The translations under genes were made by a program, and so were the position numbers. 64,000 nt of DNA. Source: Zhihengliuella halotolerans. Its GTDB lineage: Bacteria > Actinomycetota > Actinomycetes > Actinomycetales > Micrococcaceae. The notes beneath the pieces are model-generated. The model was given only the letters and a program-made list of their open reading frames with translations. It was not told where the DNA came from and searched no databases. The DNA is taken from positions 372,001 through 436,000 of the forward strand of contig NZ_SHLA01000001.1 of the NCBI RefSeq assembly GCF_004217565.1, read 5' to 3'. This document shows, piece after piece, positions 26,102 through 36,280 of the stretch (position 1 is its first letter; the number at the start of each line of letters is the position of its first letter).

Positions 26102-29083
26102 ATGGGGAAATTGCGGCCCGAAAATCTCACGATCGGCCGCGGAGACGCGGTCGCGCGTCTGCGCGCGGCGGCCGATCAGGTCGCCGCGGGTCACCACCGG
26201 TTCGTCGTCCTCGAAGGGCACGTCGGCGCCGGCAAGTCGGAGGTCCTGTGGGCGGCGCTGGAGGGTGTGCTGCACTGGCCGCGCAAGTTCGCCTCCCTCG
26301 AGCCGGGTGATCGGTTCGTTCCCGGCTCCGCGGCCTGCAAACTCGTTCCCGGTATGACGCCGGAGCTGACGTCGGACGTTTCCCGGGCGGTGGCGTTCGC
26401 GCTCTCCGTGTTGGACACGTTCGAAGAGCCGACGATCATCATTCTCGAGAACGCGCAGTGGACGGACACCGTCTCCACCAAGATCATGTCCGGCATCCTC
26501 CCGAACCTGGGCAACTACCCGGTGCTCTTCATCAGCACCGTGCGGCCGTGCGTCGATGAACCGGCGAAGCAGCTGATCCGGGCTGCGCTGGCGCCGGCGA
26601 CGTCTTCGTACATCGACCTGCCGCCGCTGGATGCCGCGGAGACGCGGACGGCGCTGTCGGCGATGATCGGCGCGCCCGTGGGGCCCGCGCTCGCGGGGCG
26701 GCTGCATGAGCTCACGGGAGGACTGCCGCTGCTGCTCGAGGAGGCCGTGCGCGTGCTGCGCCACCGCCGCCACGACGCCGACGCCGTCGCCGACGCGCTG
26801 GACGTCTTCGCCGCCCGGACCGCGCGCAGGCTGCGCGATTTCGATGCCGCGGTCGCGGACACGCTGACCTTCCTGACGCCGACGGGGAGGGCGGTCATGC
26901 GCGTCCTCGCGCTGAGTCCGGACCCGTTGAGCGTCGCCCAGATCGAGCAGGCGTGCGGCCTGAACGAACTCGGCACCGCGGATCTGGCACCACTCCAGGA
27001 TGCGGATCTCATCCAGTGGGAGCCGGGCGAGCGCGGCTACCGCCTCTCGCTGCCGCCGATCGCCCAGGGCGTGCGCCAGGCGATGCTGCCCGACGAGATC
27101 GCCGGCACCCACCGGGCGCTGGGTGAGATCGGCGAGGTCGCGTCGACGCCGCTGCACCGCTTCCTGGGCCGACATCCGGAGGCCCTCGGCGGCAGCAAGC
27201 TCGCCGAAGGCCCCAACGGGCGGGTCCCCGCCGACGTCGCCGAGCACGTGCTGCGGCTGCTGGACAGCCGCGAGCACGGCCGCGTGACCGACTATCTGAA
27301 CGCGCTGGCGCGGGCGTGCCCCGGTGACGAGACGCTCGGGCTGGTCCTCCTGGCCCGCTGGCGCGAACCCCGCGAGGACCTGCGAGCCCCGCTCCGCTTC
27401 GCGATGCGCGGCGCCCGGTGCCCCCTGCTGCTCTCCGTTGCGCGGGCCGTCCAGCACTTCGCCGAGGCCCACTACGAGGCCGCCGTCGCCGAGCTCACGC
27501 ACGCCGGGGCCGTCGACGTGGACAGCCCGGTGGCGACGTTCGTCTTCCTGCAGGCAGTCGACCGGGTCGCCCGCACGGACGCCGTGCGCGGGACCCTGTT
27601 CCAGAGCCGTGACCTGCGCCGGGTCGCCGCCGCGCACCTGCGGCGGCTCGAGCACGGCGGCATCGCCACGGTCGACGGTGGCGGCACCGCGCTCGCCGCG
27701 TTCGCCCGGCCATCCCGGCTCGACGCTCTGCACGCGAGCTTCGCCCTGTGGGACGAGCTGGCCGAACTTGTGCCGCAGCCCGGCCCCGTGCAGCCGGGCG
27801 GATTCGCGGAGCTCGCCCGAAGCCAGTCCGCGCGGTTCGCGGCCCTGCCCGACACCGAGGACGATGTTCTCGCGGTGCGCGTCTTCGCCGCGGCCCGCGC
27901 CCGCGACTACAGCGACCGCCCCTCCGTGGCGCGGATCCTCGGGCACCGCGCCGTGGTCGAGGCGGGCAGCGAGGAGCTCTCCGCCGACGCCTACTGCCAG
28001 CTCGCGCTGACGTATTTCGACGCCGGCCAGTTCTCCCGCGCCGAGGAGTTCGCGACCCTGGGCCGCGCGCTCGTGTTCGGCACCTACAACTCCGAGCTGC
28101 TGCTCACCGCCGAGGCCGTGGGCGTGCTCGTCGCCGGCGCGCGCGAGGGGCAGGACGGCGTCGCGCCGCTGCTCGCCGAGCTGCAGAGCACCCCCGACGC
28201 GCTGTGGCTCCCGTTCGTGCACCTGGCGTCCGTGTATGCGCGCGCCTGGGCCGCCACGGCGGACGGGGACCACGACGACGTCGTGGCGGCCCTGCTGCCC
28301 GTCTCCGACAACGTGCTCGGCTGGCAGCCGCTCGGCATGGCTGCCCTGACGCTGCTGGCCCGCGCCCAGTACTACTCCGGCAGCGCGGCACTCGCCGGCG
28401 AGGCCCTGGAACTCATCGAGGCCTACGGGATCACGGCGACCGAGCCGGTGGCCTCGTTCGTGACCGCCTACGTGCGCGCCCTGGCCGCCGCCGACGACGA
28501 CCCGCGCCGGGCTGCTGACGAGTACTCCGCGGCGCTGGCCGCGGCGGCGCGCATCCCCGATATCTCGACCGGGGCCCCCGACAGCCGCGGCGGCGGACTG
28601 CGGATCTACCGGGCGCTGGCCGCCTACGACTACGGCCGGCTCGTCGTGGAGTCCGGCGGCGTCCTGCGCGGCCACGCGCTCGAGGCGTTCCGCGCGGCGC
28701 TCGGCGCCCAGCAGCTGTGGATCGGCTGCCGGGCGCCCAGCCTGCGGGAGGCGAGCGGCGCCGTCGTGCGGGGTCTGCGGGAGCTGCTCGACGGGCAGGG
28801 GATCGAAGCCGCGGCCGACGACGGCGCCCTTCCCGCGACGCCCTCGCGCAGTAGGTTGGCCGCGAAGGGTGCGGCGCTCGCTGGCCTGACCCGGAGGGAG
28901 CGGGAGATCGCGGGGCTGATCGGACTCGGGCTGATGAACAAGGAGATCGCCGATCGGCTCGTGATCTCGGTGCGGACGGCCGAGTACCACGCGGCGAACA
29001 TCGCCCGGAAACTGCGGCTCGGTTCGCGCAGCGAGGTCCGCGACATGTTCGCGGAGAACGGGCGGTCGCCGGGGGAGCGGTGA
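26102..29083 (+). CDS. LuxR-family (LAL-type) ATPase transcriptional regulator
   Basis: 993-residue regulator: N-terminal AAA/STAND-type ATPase with Walker A GHVGAGKS (39-46) and Walker B-like PTIIILENAQW (about 107-117), a long helical middle resembling tetratricopeptide-type repeats, and a C-terminal LuxR helix-turn-helix (LAGLTRREREIAGLIGLGLM, then NKEIADRLVISVRTAEYHAANIARKL). It faces away from the tad operon across a 659-base regulatory gap and is the obvious candidate regulator, but this is inference from position. ATG 26102 is preferred to an upstream in-frame start inside the hairpin. Confidence 0.9.
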   Translation: MGKLRPENLTIGRGDAVARLRAAADQVAAGHHRFVVLEGHVGAGKSEVLWAALEGVLHWPRKFASLEPGDRFVPGSAACKLVPGMTPELTSDVSRAVAFALSVLDTFEEPTIIILENAQWTDTVSTKIMSGILPNLGNYPVLFISTVRPCVDEPAKQLIRAALAPATSSYIDLPPLDAAETRTALSAMIGAPVGPALAGRLHELTGGLPLLLEEAVRVLRHRRHDADAVADALDVFAARTARRLRDFDAAVADTLTFLTPTGRAVMRVLALSPDPLSVAQIEQACGLNELGTADLAPLQDADLIQWEPGERGYRLSLPPIAQGVRQAMLPDEIAGTHRALGEIGEVASTPLHRFLGRHPEALGGSKLAEGPNGRVPADVAEHVLRLLDSREHGRVTDYLNALARACPGDETLGLVLLARWREPREDLRAPLRFAMRGARCPLLLSVARAVQHFAEAHYEAAVAELTHAGAVDVDSPVATFVFLQAVDRVARTDAVRGTLFQSRDLRRVAAAHLRRLEHGGIATVDGGGTALAAFARPSRLDALHASFALWDELAELVPQPGPVQPGGFAELARSQSARFAALPDTEDDVLAVRVFAAARARDYSDRPSVARILGHRAVVEAGSEELSADAYCQLALTYFDAGQFSRAEEFATLGRALVFGTYNSELLLTAEAVGVLVAGAREGQDGVAPLLAELQSTPDALWLPFVHLASVYARAWAATADGDHDDVVAALLPVSDNVLGWQPLGMAALTLLARAQYYSGSAALAGEALELIEAYGITATEPVASFVTAYVRALAAADDDPRRAADEYSAALAAAARIPDISTGAPDSRGGGLRIYRALAAYDYGRLVVESGGVLRGHALEAFRAALGAQQLWIGCRAPSLREASGAVVRGLRELLDGQGIEAAADDGALPATPSRSRLAAKGAALAGLTRREREIAGLIGLGLMNKEIADRLVISVRTAEYHAANIARKLRLGSRSEVRDMFAENGRSPGER

Positions 29084-29096
29084 GCCCCTGTCCGAA

Positions 29097-29125
29097 TTGG
29101 GGACGGCGCGCGGATCTGCTAGGAT
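29097..29125 (+). promoter_or_regulatory. Promoter of rplM-rpsI
   Basis: TTGGGG (29097-29102), 17-base spacer, TAGGAT (29120-29125). It gives a leader of about 230 bases before rplM, long enough for a regulatory RNA, although I could not define a fold in it. Confidence 0.55.
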
Positions 29126-29359
29126 TTGTAGCTGTTGTGCATACCCGTGCCTGACATCCCACATTTCACGTGACGGCCTCGTTGCAGGGCCCTGGTCGGT
29201 GACGTGTGCAGGCGTTACAAGGGAACCGGTTGGAATCAGTCCTCACCTGATGAACTGGTAGAGCGCTACTCGTAACACAGTGCGCGTGCTACGGACGGAT
29301 CTCACAGCCGTCTTGGCAGGTGCACTTGACCAGTAACCAAGGAAACGAAGGCAATTACC

Positions 29360-29803
29360 GTGCGTACGTACACCCCGAAGCCCGGCGACGCAGATCGCAA
29401 GTGGCACGTCATCGACGCCACTGACGTCGTTCTGGGCCGCCTCGCCAGCCAGACCGCAACTCTGCTGCGTGGCAAGCACAAGCCGACCTTTGCTCCGCAT
29501 CAGGACATGGGCGACTTCGTGATCATCATCAACGCCGAGAAGGTTGCCCTGACGGGTGCCAAGCTCGAGCAGAAGCGTGCCTACCGCCACTCCGGCTACC
29601 CGGGCGGCCTGAAGTCCGAGACCTACGCGGAACTTCTGGAGAAGAACCCGGTCCGCGCCGTGGAGAAGGCTATTTCCGGCATGCTTCCCAAGAACAAGTT
29701 GGCTGCTCAGCAGATGGCCAAGCTGAAGGTTTACCGTGGCGCGGAGCACCCGCACGCCGCGCAGGAGCCGAAGGCATTCGAAATCACCCAGGTCGCGCAG
29801 TAG
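29360..29803 (+). CDS. rplM: 50S ribosomal protein L13
   Basis: Early-assembly protein of the large subunit. 147 residues beginning [20 protein letters not shown] with [18 protein letters not shown] and [14 protein letters not shown] start with GAAGGC upstream. Forms the standard operon with rpsI, 42 bases downstream. Confidence 0.98.
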   Translation: MRTYTPKPGDADRKWHVIDATDVVLGRLASQTATLLRGKHKPTFAPHQDMGDFVIIINAEKVALTGAKLEQKRAYRHSGYPGGLKSETYAELLEKNPVRAVEKAISGMLPKNKLAAQQMAKLKVYRGAEHPHAAQEPKAFEITQVAQ

Positions 29804-29845
29804 CGCTGGGCCCCGAAACAAGAGAACTAGTTTTCAAGGAGAATC

Positions 29846-30346
29846 GTGGCTCAGAACACTGAAGAGCTGAACGAGGTCGAGGCTGAGACCCCCTCGACCT
29901 ACACCACCGAGTCGACCCCGTCTGAAGAGACCGTTGTCGCCGAGCGCCCGGCCCTGACCATCGGCGGCTCCGCTGTCGGTCGTCGCAAGGAAGCCATCGC
30001 TCGCGTGCGTCTCGTCCCGGGCACGGGCAAGTGGACCATCAACGGCCGCTCGCTCGAGGAGTACTTCCCGAACAAGCTGCACCAGCAGGACGTCAACGAG
30101 CCGTTCAAGCTCCTCGGCCTCGAGGGTGCTTACGACGTCGCCGCCCGCATCACCGGCGGTGGCGACTCGGGCCAGGCCGGCGCGCTGCGCCTGGGCATCG
30201 CCCGCTCGCTGAACGAGATCGACCGCGAGAACAACCGCCCGGCCCTCAAGAAGGCCGGATACCTGACCCGCGACGCTCGTGTGATCGAGCGTAAGAAGGC
30301 CGGTCTCAAGAAGGCCCGCAAGGCCTCGCAGTTCTCGAAGCGCTAA
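29846..30346 (+). CDS. rpsI: 30S ribosomal protein S9
   Basis: Small-subunit protein whose C-terminal tail reaches the P-site tRNA; it ends [12 protein letters not shown] as expected. The core ([38 protein letters not shown]) is at residues 45-166; the first 40 residues are an acidic Thr/Glu-rich extension usual in actinobacteria. GTG start with AAGGAG. Confidence 0.98.
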   Translation: MAQNTEELNEVEAETPSTYTTESTPSEETVVAERPALTIGGSAVGRRKEAIARVRLVPGTGKWTINGRSLEEYFPNKLHQQDVNEPFKLLGLEGAYDVAARITGGGDSGQAGALRLGIARSLNEIDRENNRPALKKAGYLTRDARVIERKKAGLKKARKASQFSKR

Positions 30347-30390
30347 ACCGCTTCTCACGGGGCGGAAACGTGGTTTCCGCTCCGGTTTGG

Positions 30391-30424
30391 GGGCCCCGCA
30401 GCCAAACGGCTGCGGGGCCCTTGT
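30391..30424 (+). terminator. Terminator after rpsI
   Basis: Perfect 13-bp stem (30391-30403 with 30408-30420), loop AAAC, then TTGTGCTT. Confidence 0.88.
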
Positions 30425-30504
30425 GCTTGAATCTATGTGGGGTTTAGCACAGAAAGTTTGTCCGGAATCGTCGGTAATACGGCGATTCTCGCAGGTTGGG
30501 GTCT

Positions 30505-30510
30505 TAGGAT
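30505..30510 (+). promoter_or_regulatory. -10 element (TAGGAT) of glmM, near-leaderless position
   Basis: Ends 8 bases before the ATG at 30519. The same hexamer is used in the rplM promoter. Confidence 0.5.
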
Positions 30511-30518
30511 AGGCAACG

Positions 30519-31877
30519 ATGAGCAGACTATTTGGTACCGACGGCGTCCGCGGTAAAGCGAACCAGTTGATCACGCCGCAACTGGCGATGTCGCTGGCCC
30601 AGGCGGCCGCGGTCGTCCTCGGATTCAATCAGGCGGAGGCCGGTAAACGGCCCGTGGCCGTCGTCGCGAAGGACCCGCGCATCAGCGGCGACTTCATCTC
30701 TGCGGCGATCGAGGCGGGCCTCGCGGCCGCAGGTGTCGACGTGTACGACGCCGGCACGCTGCCGACGCCGGCCGCGGCGTATCTGGTCGCCGACCTCGAC
30801 GCCGACTTCGGTGTCATGATCTCGGCCTCGCACAACGCGGCGCCCGACAACGGCATCAAGTTCCTCGCGCGCGGCGGGCAGAAGCTCGACGACGCCCTCG
30901 AGGACGCGATCGAGGCGCAGCTCGAGCTGGAGCCGCCGCGCCCGCTGGGCGCCGACGTCGGACGTATCCGGCGCTTCGCCGACGCCGAGGATCGCTACGT
31001 GGTGCACCTGCTGAGCACCATGCCCAACCGCCTGAGCGGGTTGAAGGTCGTTCTGGACTGCGCCCACGGCGCCGCGAGCGGCTGCTCGCCCCAGGTCTTC
31101 AAGGACGCCGGCGCGGACATCGTCGTCATCGGTGCCGATCCCGACGGCGTCAACATCAACGACGGCTACGGCTCGACCCACCTCGGGCCGCTGCAGGCCG
31201 CCGTCATCGAGCACGGCGCGGACCTCGGCATCGCCCACGACGGCGACGCGGACCGCTGCCTCGCGGTGGACCACGAGGGCAACGTCGTCAACGGCGACGA
31301 GATCATGGCCATCATGGCCACGACGCTCAAGGAGCAGGGCCGGCTCAAAGACGACACACTCGTCGCGACGGTCATGAGCAACCTCGGCCTGAAGATCGCG
31401 ATGGAGGAGGCCGGCATCCGCATCGAGGAGACCGGCGTCGGCGACCGCTACGTGCTCGAGGCGATGCGCGCCAAGGGCTACAACCTGGGCGGCGAGCAGT
31501 CCGGGCACGTGATCTTCTCCGACCACGCCACGACCGGCGACGGCGTGCTGACCGGTCTGCACATCGCGGCCCGCGTCGCGGCGACCGGCAAGAGCCTCAA
31601 GGAGCTCGCGGCGACCATGCAGGTCCTGCCGCAGGTGCTGATCAACGTCAAGGACGTCGACAAGACGGCCTTCGGTTCCAACGCGGCGGTCGCGGCCGCG
31701 GTCTCGGACGTCGAATCGGAGCTCGGCCCCAACGGCCGCGTGCTGCTGCGCCCGTCCGGCACGGAGCCCGTCGTGCGCGTGATGGTCGAGGCCACCGAGC
31801 AGGAAGTGGCCGAGGACATGGCCCGCCGCCTCGCGATGATCGTGCAGACGGAGCTCGCGCTGACGACGTCCGTCTGA
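30519..31877 (+). CDS. glmM: Phosphoglucosamine mutase
   Basis: Interconverts glucosamine-6-phosphate and glucosamine-1-phosphate on the way to UDP-GlcNAc. 452 residues; N-terminal [10 protein letters not shown], phosphoserine S104 in [16 protein letters not shown], Mg-loop [12 protein letters not shown], and the C-terminal phosphate site [15 protein letters not shown]. glmS, the previous enzyme of the pathway, is 2.5 kb downstream. Confidence 0.97.
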   Translation: MSRLFGTDGVRGKANQLITPQLAMSLAQAAAVVLGFNQAEAGKRPVAVVAKDPRISGDFISAAIEAGLAAAGVDVYDAGTLPTPAAAYLVADLDADFGVMISASHNAAPDNGIKFLARGGQKLDDALEDAIEAQLELEPPRPLGADVGRIRRFADAEDRYVVHLLSTMPNRLSGLKVVLDCAHGAASGCSPQVFKDAGADIVVIGADPDGVNINDGYGSTHLGPLQAAVIEHGADLGIAHDGDADRCLAVDHEGNVVNGDEIMAIMATTLKEQGRLKDDTLVATVMSNLGLKIAMEEAGIRIEETGVGDRYVLEAMRAKGYNLGGEQSGHVIFSDHATTGDGVLTGLHIAARVAATGKSLKELAATMQVLPQVLINVKDVDKTAFGSNAAVAAAVSDVESELGPNGRVLLRPSGTEPVVRVMVEATEQEVAEDMARRLAMIVQTELALTTSV

Positions 31878-31899
31878 CCCGCGTCTCGGGTCCGTCGGC

Positions 31900-32778
31900 T
31901 CAGCGGGCCTTGCGCCACTGGGCGACGGCCGGTGGCAGCCGCTTCGCGAAGCGCGCCAGGCGCTCCACCCGCGCCGCCCACACGCGAGACGCGCTCGCCT
32001 CGAGCAGGGTGATGTCGTGGGCCGCGAGCTGTTCGCGCCGCGGGAAGAGACCCCGGTAGACGTACCGCGGCCGGTCGCGCCACGGCACGGACTGCAGGTG
32101 CAGCAGGCGGAAGACACCGGGCTCGGAGACCTCCGAACGCAGCCGCCACGAGTCGCCCGCCGCCGGCAGAAGCCGCGTGTCGGCCTCGGGGAACGCGGCC
32201 TCGATGAACGCGCGCAGCGGCCCGAGCGACTCCGTGCGGCGGGCGAGCGACTCGAACTCCGTCCACGAGGGCAGCGGGGCGTGCGTGAGCAGGTATTCGA
32301 GTTCGGCGACGTTGCGGGGCTTGTGCGCCTCGCGCAGGGCGTGCAGCGCCTGGACGAGGACCGTGGCCGTCAGGTCGAGCCCGAACACCTGACGCCCGCC
32401 GAGCGTTGTGGCCCGGCGCCGCTCCCAGAGGGCCTCGAACACGTGGTTCGCATCTGCCTCGAGGCCGGGATAGCTGTGGTGCACGTCGATGTCCGCGGGC
32501 CAGCTCGGGTGGTAGAGCGTCACGGAGTGCAGCGGGTGCTCGCCGTCGTGCGTCGTCGGCCGCTCGCGCCAGCCCCGCTGGGCGAGGGCCTCGAGCAGCC
32601 GGGCCGTCTCGCGCGGGTCGACGAGGAGATCGATATCGGAGGAGGGGCGCGCGGAGCGCACACCGAGTTCGGTCGCCGGGGGCCCCTTCAGGATGACGGC
32701 GCGCAACCCGTGGCTGTCCGCGAGGGAGAAGACGAGTGCAGCTGACAGCTCGATCGCCTCACCAAGACGCAAGTCCAC
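31900..32778 (-). CDS. Nucleotidyltransferase-family protein
   Basis: 292 residues resembling the nucleotidyltransferase-like family PF14907 (NTP_transf_5): VILKGPPATELG near residue 28-39 and the metal-site pattern SSDIDLLVD at 46-54, with a later DIDVHHSYPGL. Such proteins are often found with polysaccharide or lantibiotic clusters; the substrate is unknown. GTG start with a purine-rich GGGGGGATCGG upstream. It is isolated here between glmM (convergent) and mscL. Confidence 0.8.
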   Translation of the reverse strand: MDLRLGEAIELSAALVFSLADSHGLRAVILKGPPATELGVRSARPSSDIDLLVDPRETARLLEALAQRGWRERPTTHDGEHPLHSVTLYHPSWPADIDVHHSYPGLEADANHVFEALWERRRATTLGGRQVFGLDLTATVLVQALHALREAHKPRNVAELEYLLTHAPLPSWTEFESLARRTESLGPLRAFIEAAFPEADTRLLPAAGDSWRLRSEVSEPGVFRLLHLQSVPWRDRPRYVYRGLFPRREQLAAHDITLLEASASRVWAARVERLARFAKRLPPAVAQWRKAR

Positions 32779-32851
32779 CCGATCCCCCCCTATCCTGTCC
32801 GGCTTCTAAGGGTTCAGCATACCCACCCCGGCACAATGCGCTTAAACGACT

Positions 32852-32888
32852 GAAGACGGTGGGTCCGTCAGACCGGCCCACCGTCTTC
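32852..32888 (-). terminator. Terminator after mscL
   Basis: Perfect 12-bp stem GAAGACGGTGGG (32852-32863) / CCCACCGTCTTC (32877-32888), 10 bases past the mscL stop, on the minus strand followed by AGTCGTTT. Confidence 0.8.
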
Positions 32889-32897
32889 CGGTGATGG

Positions 32898-33287
32898 TTA
32901 GCGGTTGGTCGAGAGGGAGTCGCGGATCTCGGTCAGCAGCACGATCTGCGGGTCGACTTGCTCCTCCTCGGTGATGCCGAGGCGCTTGTTGCGGGCGTCG
33001 ATCATCTTGTTCATCGGCATGACGACGACGAAGTAGATCGCGGCCGCGATGAGCAGGAAGTTCACAATGGCGGTCAGCACGGCGCCGATCGCGATCTCGT
33101 TGCCGTTGAGGGTCACGAGCAGGAACTCGTCGAAGTTCGGCGATCCGACGAGGGCCGAGATCAGCGGCATGAGCACGCGCTCGACGAGCGCGGTGACGAC
33201 GGCGCCGAAGGCACCACCGAGGACGACGGCCACGGCAAGGTCGACGACGTTGCCCTTCATCACGAAATCTTTGAATCCACTAAGCAT
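32898..33287 (-). CDS. mscL: Large-conductance mechanosensitive channel
   Basis: Pentameric membrane channel that opens under hypo-osmotic stress. 129 residues: MLSGFKDFVMKGNVVDLAVAVV at the start, pore helix, second membrane segment FLLIAAAIYFVVVMPMNKM and a cytoplasmic helix. ATG 33287 is chosen over TTG 33293 because a TACTCT -10 (33295-33300) with a GACA-containing -35 at 33319-33324 places the transcript start at the ATG. Confidence 0.96.
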   Translation of the reverse strand: MLSGFKDFVMKGNVVDLAVAVVLGGAFGAVVTALVERVLMPLISALVGSPNFDEFLLVTLNGNEIAIGAVLTAIVNFLLIAAAIYFVVVMPMNKMIDARNKRLGITEEEQVDPQIVLLTEIRDSLSTNR

Positions 33288-33294
33288 GGACAAA

Positions 33295-33324
33295 AGAGTA
33301 CCGCCGTCGGCCGGCGCTTGTCGG
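33295..33324 (-). promoter_or_regulatory. mscL promoter, leaderless position
   Basis: On the minus strand CCGACA (33324-33319), 18-base spacer, TACTCT (33300-33295), then 7 bases to the ATG. Confidence 0.5.
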
Positions 33325-33334
33325 GAGTTCTGTA

Positions 33335-34303
33335 TTAAATCTTGCGCAACAACATGCGACGGATGGAGTGGTCCGCGTCCTTGGTCAGCACCAGCTGGGC
33401 GCGGCCGCGGGTCGGCAGCACGTTCTCGCGCAGGTTCGGCTCGTTGATGCGGTGCCAGATGTCCAGGGCGGTCTCGCGGGCCTCGTCGTCGGTGAGCGTC
33501 GAATATCGGTGGAAGTAGGAGGCCGGGTCGGCGAAGGCGCCGCTGCGCAGCTTCATGAACCGCCTCACGTACCAGTCCTCGATGTCCTGCGTGCGGGCGT
33601 CGACGTAGACGGAGAAGTCGAAGAAGTCGCTCAGCGCGAGCCCTGCGGTGCCGTTGGAGCGGATGCGCGCGGGCGCGAGCACGTTCAGACCCTCGACGAT
33701 CAGGACGTCCGGGCGCCGCACCACGACCTCCGCATCCGGAAGGATGTTGTAGGTCAGGTGCGAGTACATGGGGGCGCGGACCTCGTCGGCGCCGGACTTG
33801 ACCTCGGAGACGAAGCGCAGGAGCCCCCGGCGGTCGTAGGACTCCGGGAAGCCCTTGCGGTGCATAATCCCGCGGCGCTTGAGCTCCTCGTTGGGGTGCA
33901 GGAATCCGTCGGTGGTGACCAATTGCACATCGGGAGTATCGGGCCAGCGGCGCAGCATCTCCTGGAGGACGCGCGCCGTCGTCGACTTTCCGACGGCGAC
34001 CGAGCCGCCGACGCCGATCACGAACGGCGTGCGCTGGGTCTCCTCGCCGAGGAACGTGTTGGTGACCTGGTGCAGGTGCCCCGCGCCCTGGACGTAGAGG
34101 TAGAGGAGCCGGGAGAGAGGCAGATACACCTCGCGGATTTCCGCGAGATTCAGCTGTTCGCCGAGGCCGCTGAGGCGGTCGAGGTCGTCCATGTCCAGCG
34201 GCTGCTCGATGGAGTGGGCCAGCCGCGCCCAGGTCGGGCGCTCGAGCTCGATGAAGGGGGAGACTCCGTTGTCGGTTACCCGGGTATCAGTCACCCACGA
34301 CAT
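33335..34303 (-). CDS. coaA: Type I pantothenate kinase
   Basis: Phosphorylates pantothenate, the first step of coenzyme A synthesis. 322 residues with P-loop [10 protein letters not shown] (99-108), [28 protein letters not shown], and [11 protein letters not shown]. Typical bacterial type I enzyme, feedback-inhibited by CoA in studied members. Divergent from glmS. Confidence 0.97.
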   Translation of the reverse strand: MSWVTDTRVTDNGVSPFIELERPTWARLAHSIEQPLDMDDLDRLSGLGEQLNLAEIREVYLPLSRLLYLYVQGAGHLHQVTNTFLGEETQRTPFVIGVGGSVAVGKSTTARVLQEMLRRWPDTPDVQLVTTDGFLHPNEELKRRGIMHRKGFPESYDRRGLLRFVSEVKSGADEVRAPMYSHLTYNILPDAEVVVRRPDVLIVEGLNVLAPARIRSNGTAGLALSDFFDFSVYVDARTQDIEDWYVRRFMKLRSGAFADPASYFHRYSTLTDDEARETALDIWHRINEPNLRENVLPTRGRAQLVLTKDADHSIRRMLLRKI

Positions 34304-34377
34304 TGTGCCAAAGCTTTCGGGAGCCTCTAAACGCGTGTCCGTGGTCTCTTGATCTCCGGATTTGCCTAATTGCGCGA

Positions 34378-34383
34378 TACCCT
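34378..34383 (+). promoter_or_regulatory. -10 element (TACCCT) of glmS, leaderless position
   Basis: Ends 7 bases before the glmS ATG. No glmS ribozyme or Shine-Dalgarno is visible in the 87-base gap to coaA. Confidence 0.4.
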
Positions 34384-34390
34384 AGTGCCC

Positions 34391-36265
34391 ATGTGTGGAA
34401 TCGTTGGCTATGTTGGCCGTAATACCAAGACGACAGGTGACCACGGCGCGCTGGACGTCGTGCTCGAAGGGCTGCGCCGCCTGGAGTACCGCGGCTACGA
34501 CTCGGCCGGCGTGGCCGTCCTGACTGACTCCGGCGTCGAGGCACGGAAGAAGTCCGGCAAGCTCGTGAATCTCGTGAACGAGATCGCGGAGAGCCCGCTG
34601 GCGGAGTCGTTGACGGGCATCGGGCACACCCGCTGGGCGACCCATGGCGGCCCGACCGACCAGAACGCGCACCCGCACCTGGCCGACGGCGGCCGCCTCG
34701 CCCTGATCCACAACGGCATCATCGAGAACTTCGCCGAGATCAAGCAGACCCTCGTCGCCAAGGGCTACGAGTTCCTCTCCGAGACCGACACCGAGGTTTC
34801 CGCCGTCCTGCTCGGTGACATCTACCGCGGCGAAGGCGCAGGCGATCTGACCGTCTCGATGCAGCTCGCGAGCCAGAAGCTCGAGGGCGCGTTCACCCTG
34901 CTGGCCGTGCACGAGGACCACCCGGGAGTCGTCGTCGCCTCGCGCCGCAATTCCCCACTCGTCGTCGGCCTCGGCGACAACGAGAACTTCCTCGGCTCCG
35001 ACGTCTCCGGCTTCATCGACTTCACCCGTCGCGCCGTCGAGCTTGGCCAGGACCAGATCGTCACGATCACCCCCGAGAACCACGTCATCACCGACTTCTT
35101 CGGCAACCCGGCCGAGGGCCGCGAGTTCTCCGTCGACTGGGACGCCGCCGCGGCCGAGAAGGGCGGCTTCGCCTCCTTCATGGCCAAGGAGATCCACGAC
35201 CAGCCCGCCGCCGTCGCCGACACCCTGCTGGGCCGCGCCGACGCCGAGGGCCGCCTGACGCTCGACGAGCTGCGCATCGATCCGGAGAAGCTCAAGGGCA
35301 TCTCCAAAATCATCGTGCTCGCGTGCGGCACGTCGGCCTACGCCGGCTCCGTCGCCAAGTACGCGATCGAGTCCTGGTGCCGCATCCCTGTCGAGGTCGA
35401 GCTCTCCCACGAGTTCCGCTACCGCGAGCCGATCGTCGACGAGAACACGCTGATCGTCTCGATCTCGCAGTCGGGCGAGACCATGGACACGCTCATGGCG
35501 GTCCGCTACGCCAAGGAGCAGGGCGCCAAGACGCTCTCGATCTGCAACACCAACGGGTCCACGATCCCGCGCGAGTCCGACGCCGTGCTCTACACGCACG
35601 CCGGCCCGGAGATCGCCGTCGCCTCCACCAAGGCGTTCCTCGCCCAGATCACGGCCACCTACGTGCTCGGCCTCTACCTGGGGCACCTGCGCGGGAACCT
35701 CTTCACCGGCCAGATCAAGGACATCCTCGCCGACCTCGGCAAGATCCCGGCCAAGATCCAGGACATCCTGGACCGCGAGGACGAGATCAAGGAGCTGGCC
35801 CGCTCGATGTCCGAGGAGCAGTCGGTGCTCTTCCTGGGCCGCCACGTCGGCTACCCGGTGGCCATGGAGGGCGCTCTCAAGCTCAAGGAGATCGCCTACA
35901 TCCACGCCGAGGGCTTCGCCGCCGGCGAGCTCAAGCACGGCCCGATTGCGCTGATCGACGACGGCCAGCCCGTCTTCGTCGTCGTGCCGTCCCCGCGCGG
36001 CCGCGACTCGCTGCACGCCAAGGTCGTCTCCAACATCCAGGAGGTCCGCGCCCGCGGCGCCAAGACCCTGGTCATCGCGGAGGAGGGCGATGAGGACGTG
36101 CAGCGCTACGCCGAGTTCGTCTTCTACGTCCCGGAGACCCCGACGCTGCTGATGCCGCTGCTGGCGACGGTCCCGCTGCAGATCTTTGCGTGCGAGCTGG
36201 CCACGGCCAAGGGCTTCGACGTGGACCAGCCGCGCAACCTCGCCAAGTCCGTCACGGTCGAGTAG
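34391..36265 (+). CDS. glmS: Glutamine-fructose-6-phosphate aminotransferase
   Basis: Makes glucosamine-6-phosphate from fructose-6-phosphate and glutamine, entry to cell-wall amino sugars. 624 residues: glutaminase domain with nucleophile Cys2 (MCGIVGYVG), then two SIS domains (CGTSAYAGSVAKY, SISQSGETMDTLMAVRYAKE, SVLFLGRHVGYPVAMEGALK) and the C-terminal LAKSVTVE. The ATG at 34391 is fixed by the need to expose Cys2. Confidence 0.98.
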   Translation: MCGIVGYVGRNTKTTGDHGALDVVLEGLRRLEYRGYDSAGVAVLTDSGVEARKKSGKLVNLVNEIAESPLAESLTGIGHTRWATHGGPTDQNAHPHLADGGRLALIHNGIIENFAEIKQTLVAKGYEFLSETDTEVSAVLLGDIYRGEGAGDLTVSMQLASQKLEGAFTLLAVHEDHPGVVVASRRNSPLVVGLGDNENFLGSDVSGFIDFTRRAVELGQDQIVTITPENHVITDFFGNPAEGREFSVDWDAAAAEKGGFASFMAKEIHDQPAAVADTLLGRADAEGRLTLDELRIDPEKLKGISKIIVLACGTSAYAGSVAKYAIESWCRIPVEVELSHEFRYREPIVDENTLIVSISQSGETMDTLMAVRYAKEQGAKTLSICNTNGSTIPRESDAVLYTHAGPEIAVASTKAFLAQITATYVLGLYLGHLRGNLFTGQIKDILADLGKIPAKIQDILDREDEIKELARSMSEEQSVLFLGRHVGYPVAMEGALKLKEIAYIHAEGFAAGELKHGPIALIDDGQPVFVVVPSPRGRDSLHAKVVSNIQEVRARGAKTLVIAEEGDEDVQRYAEFVFYVPETPTLLMPLLATVPLQIFACELATAKGFDVDQPRNLAKSVTVE

Positions 36266-36280
36266 GCGCGAGGGCAGCCG

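Noticed and set aside
25838-29164. 1108-residue frame antisense to the LuxR-type gene
   Set aside because: Shadow frame, Arg/Gly/Pro-rich, no start signal; the plus strand has Walker A and LuxR HTH motifs.
34304-34390. glmS riboswitch/ribozyme upstream of glmS
   Set aside because: The gap to coaA is only 87 bases and shows no glmS-ribozyme core; a leaderless start explains it better.
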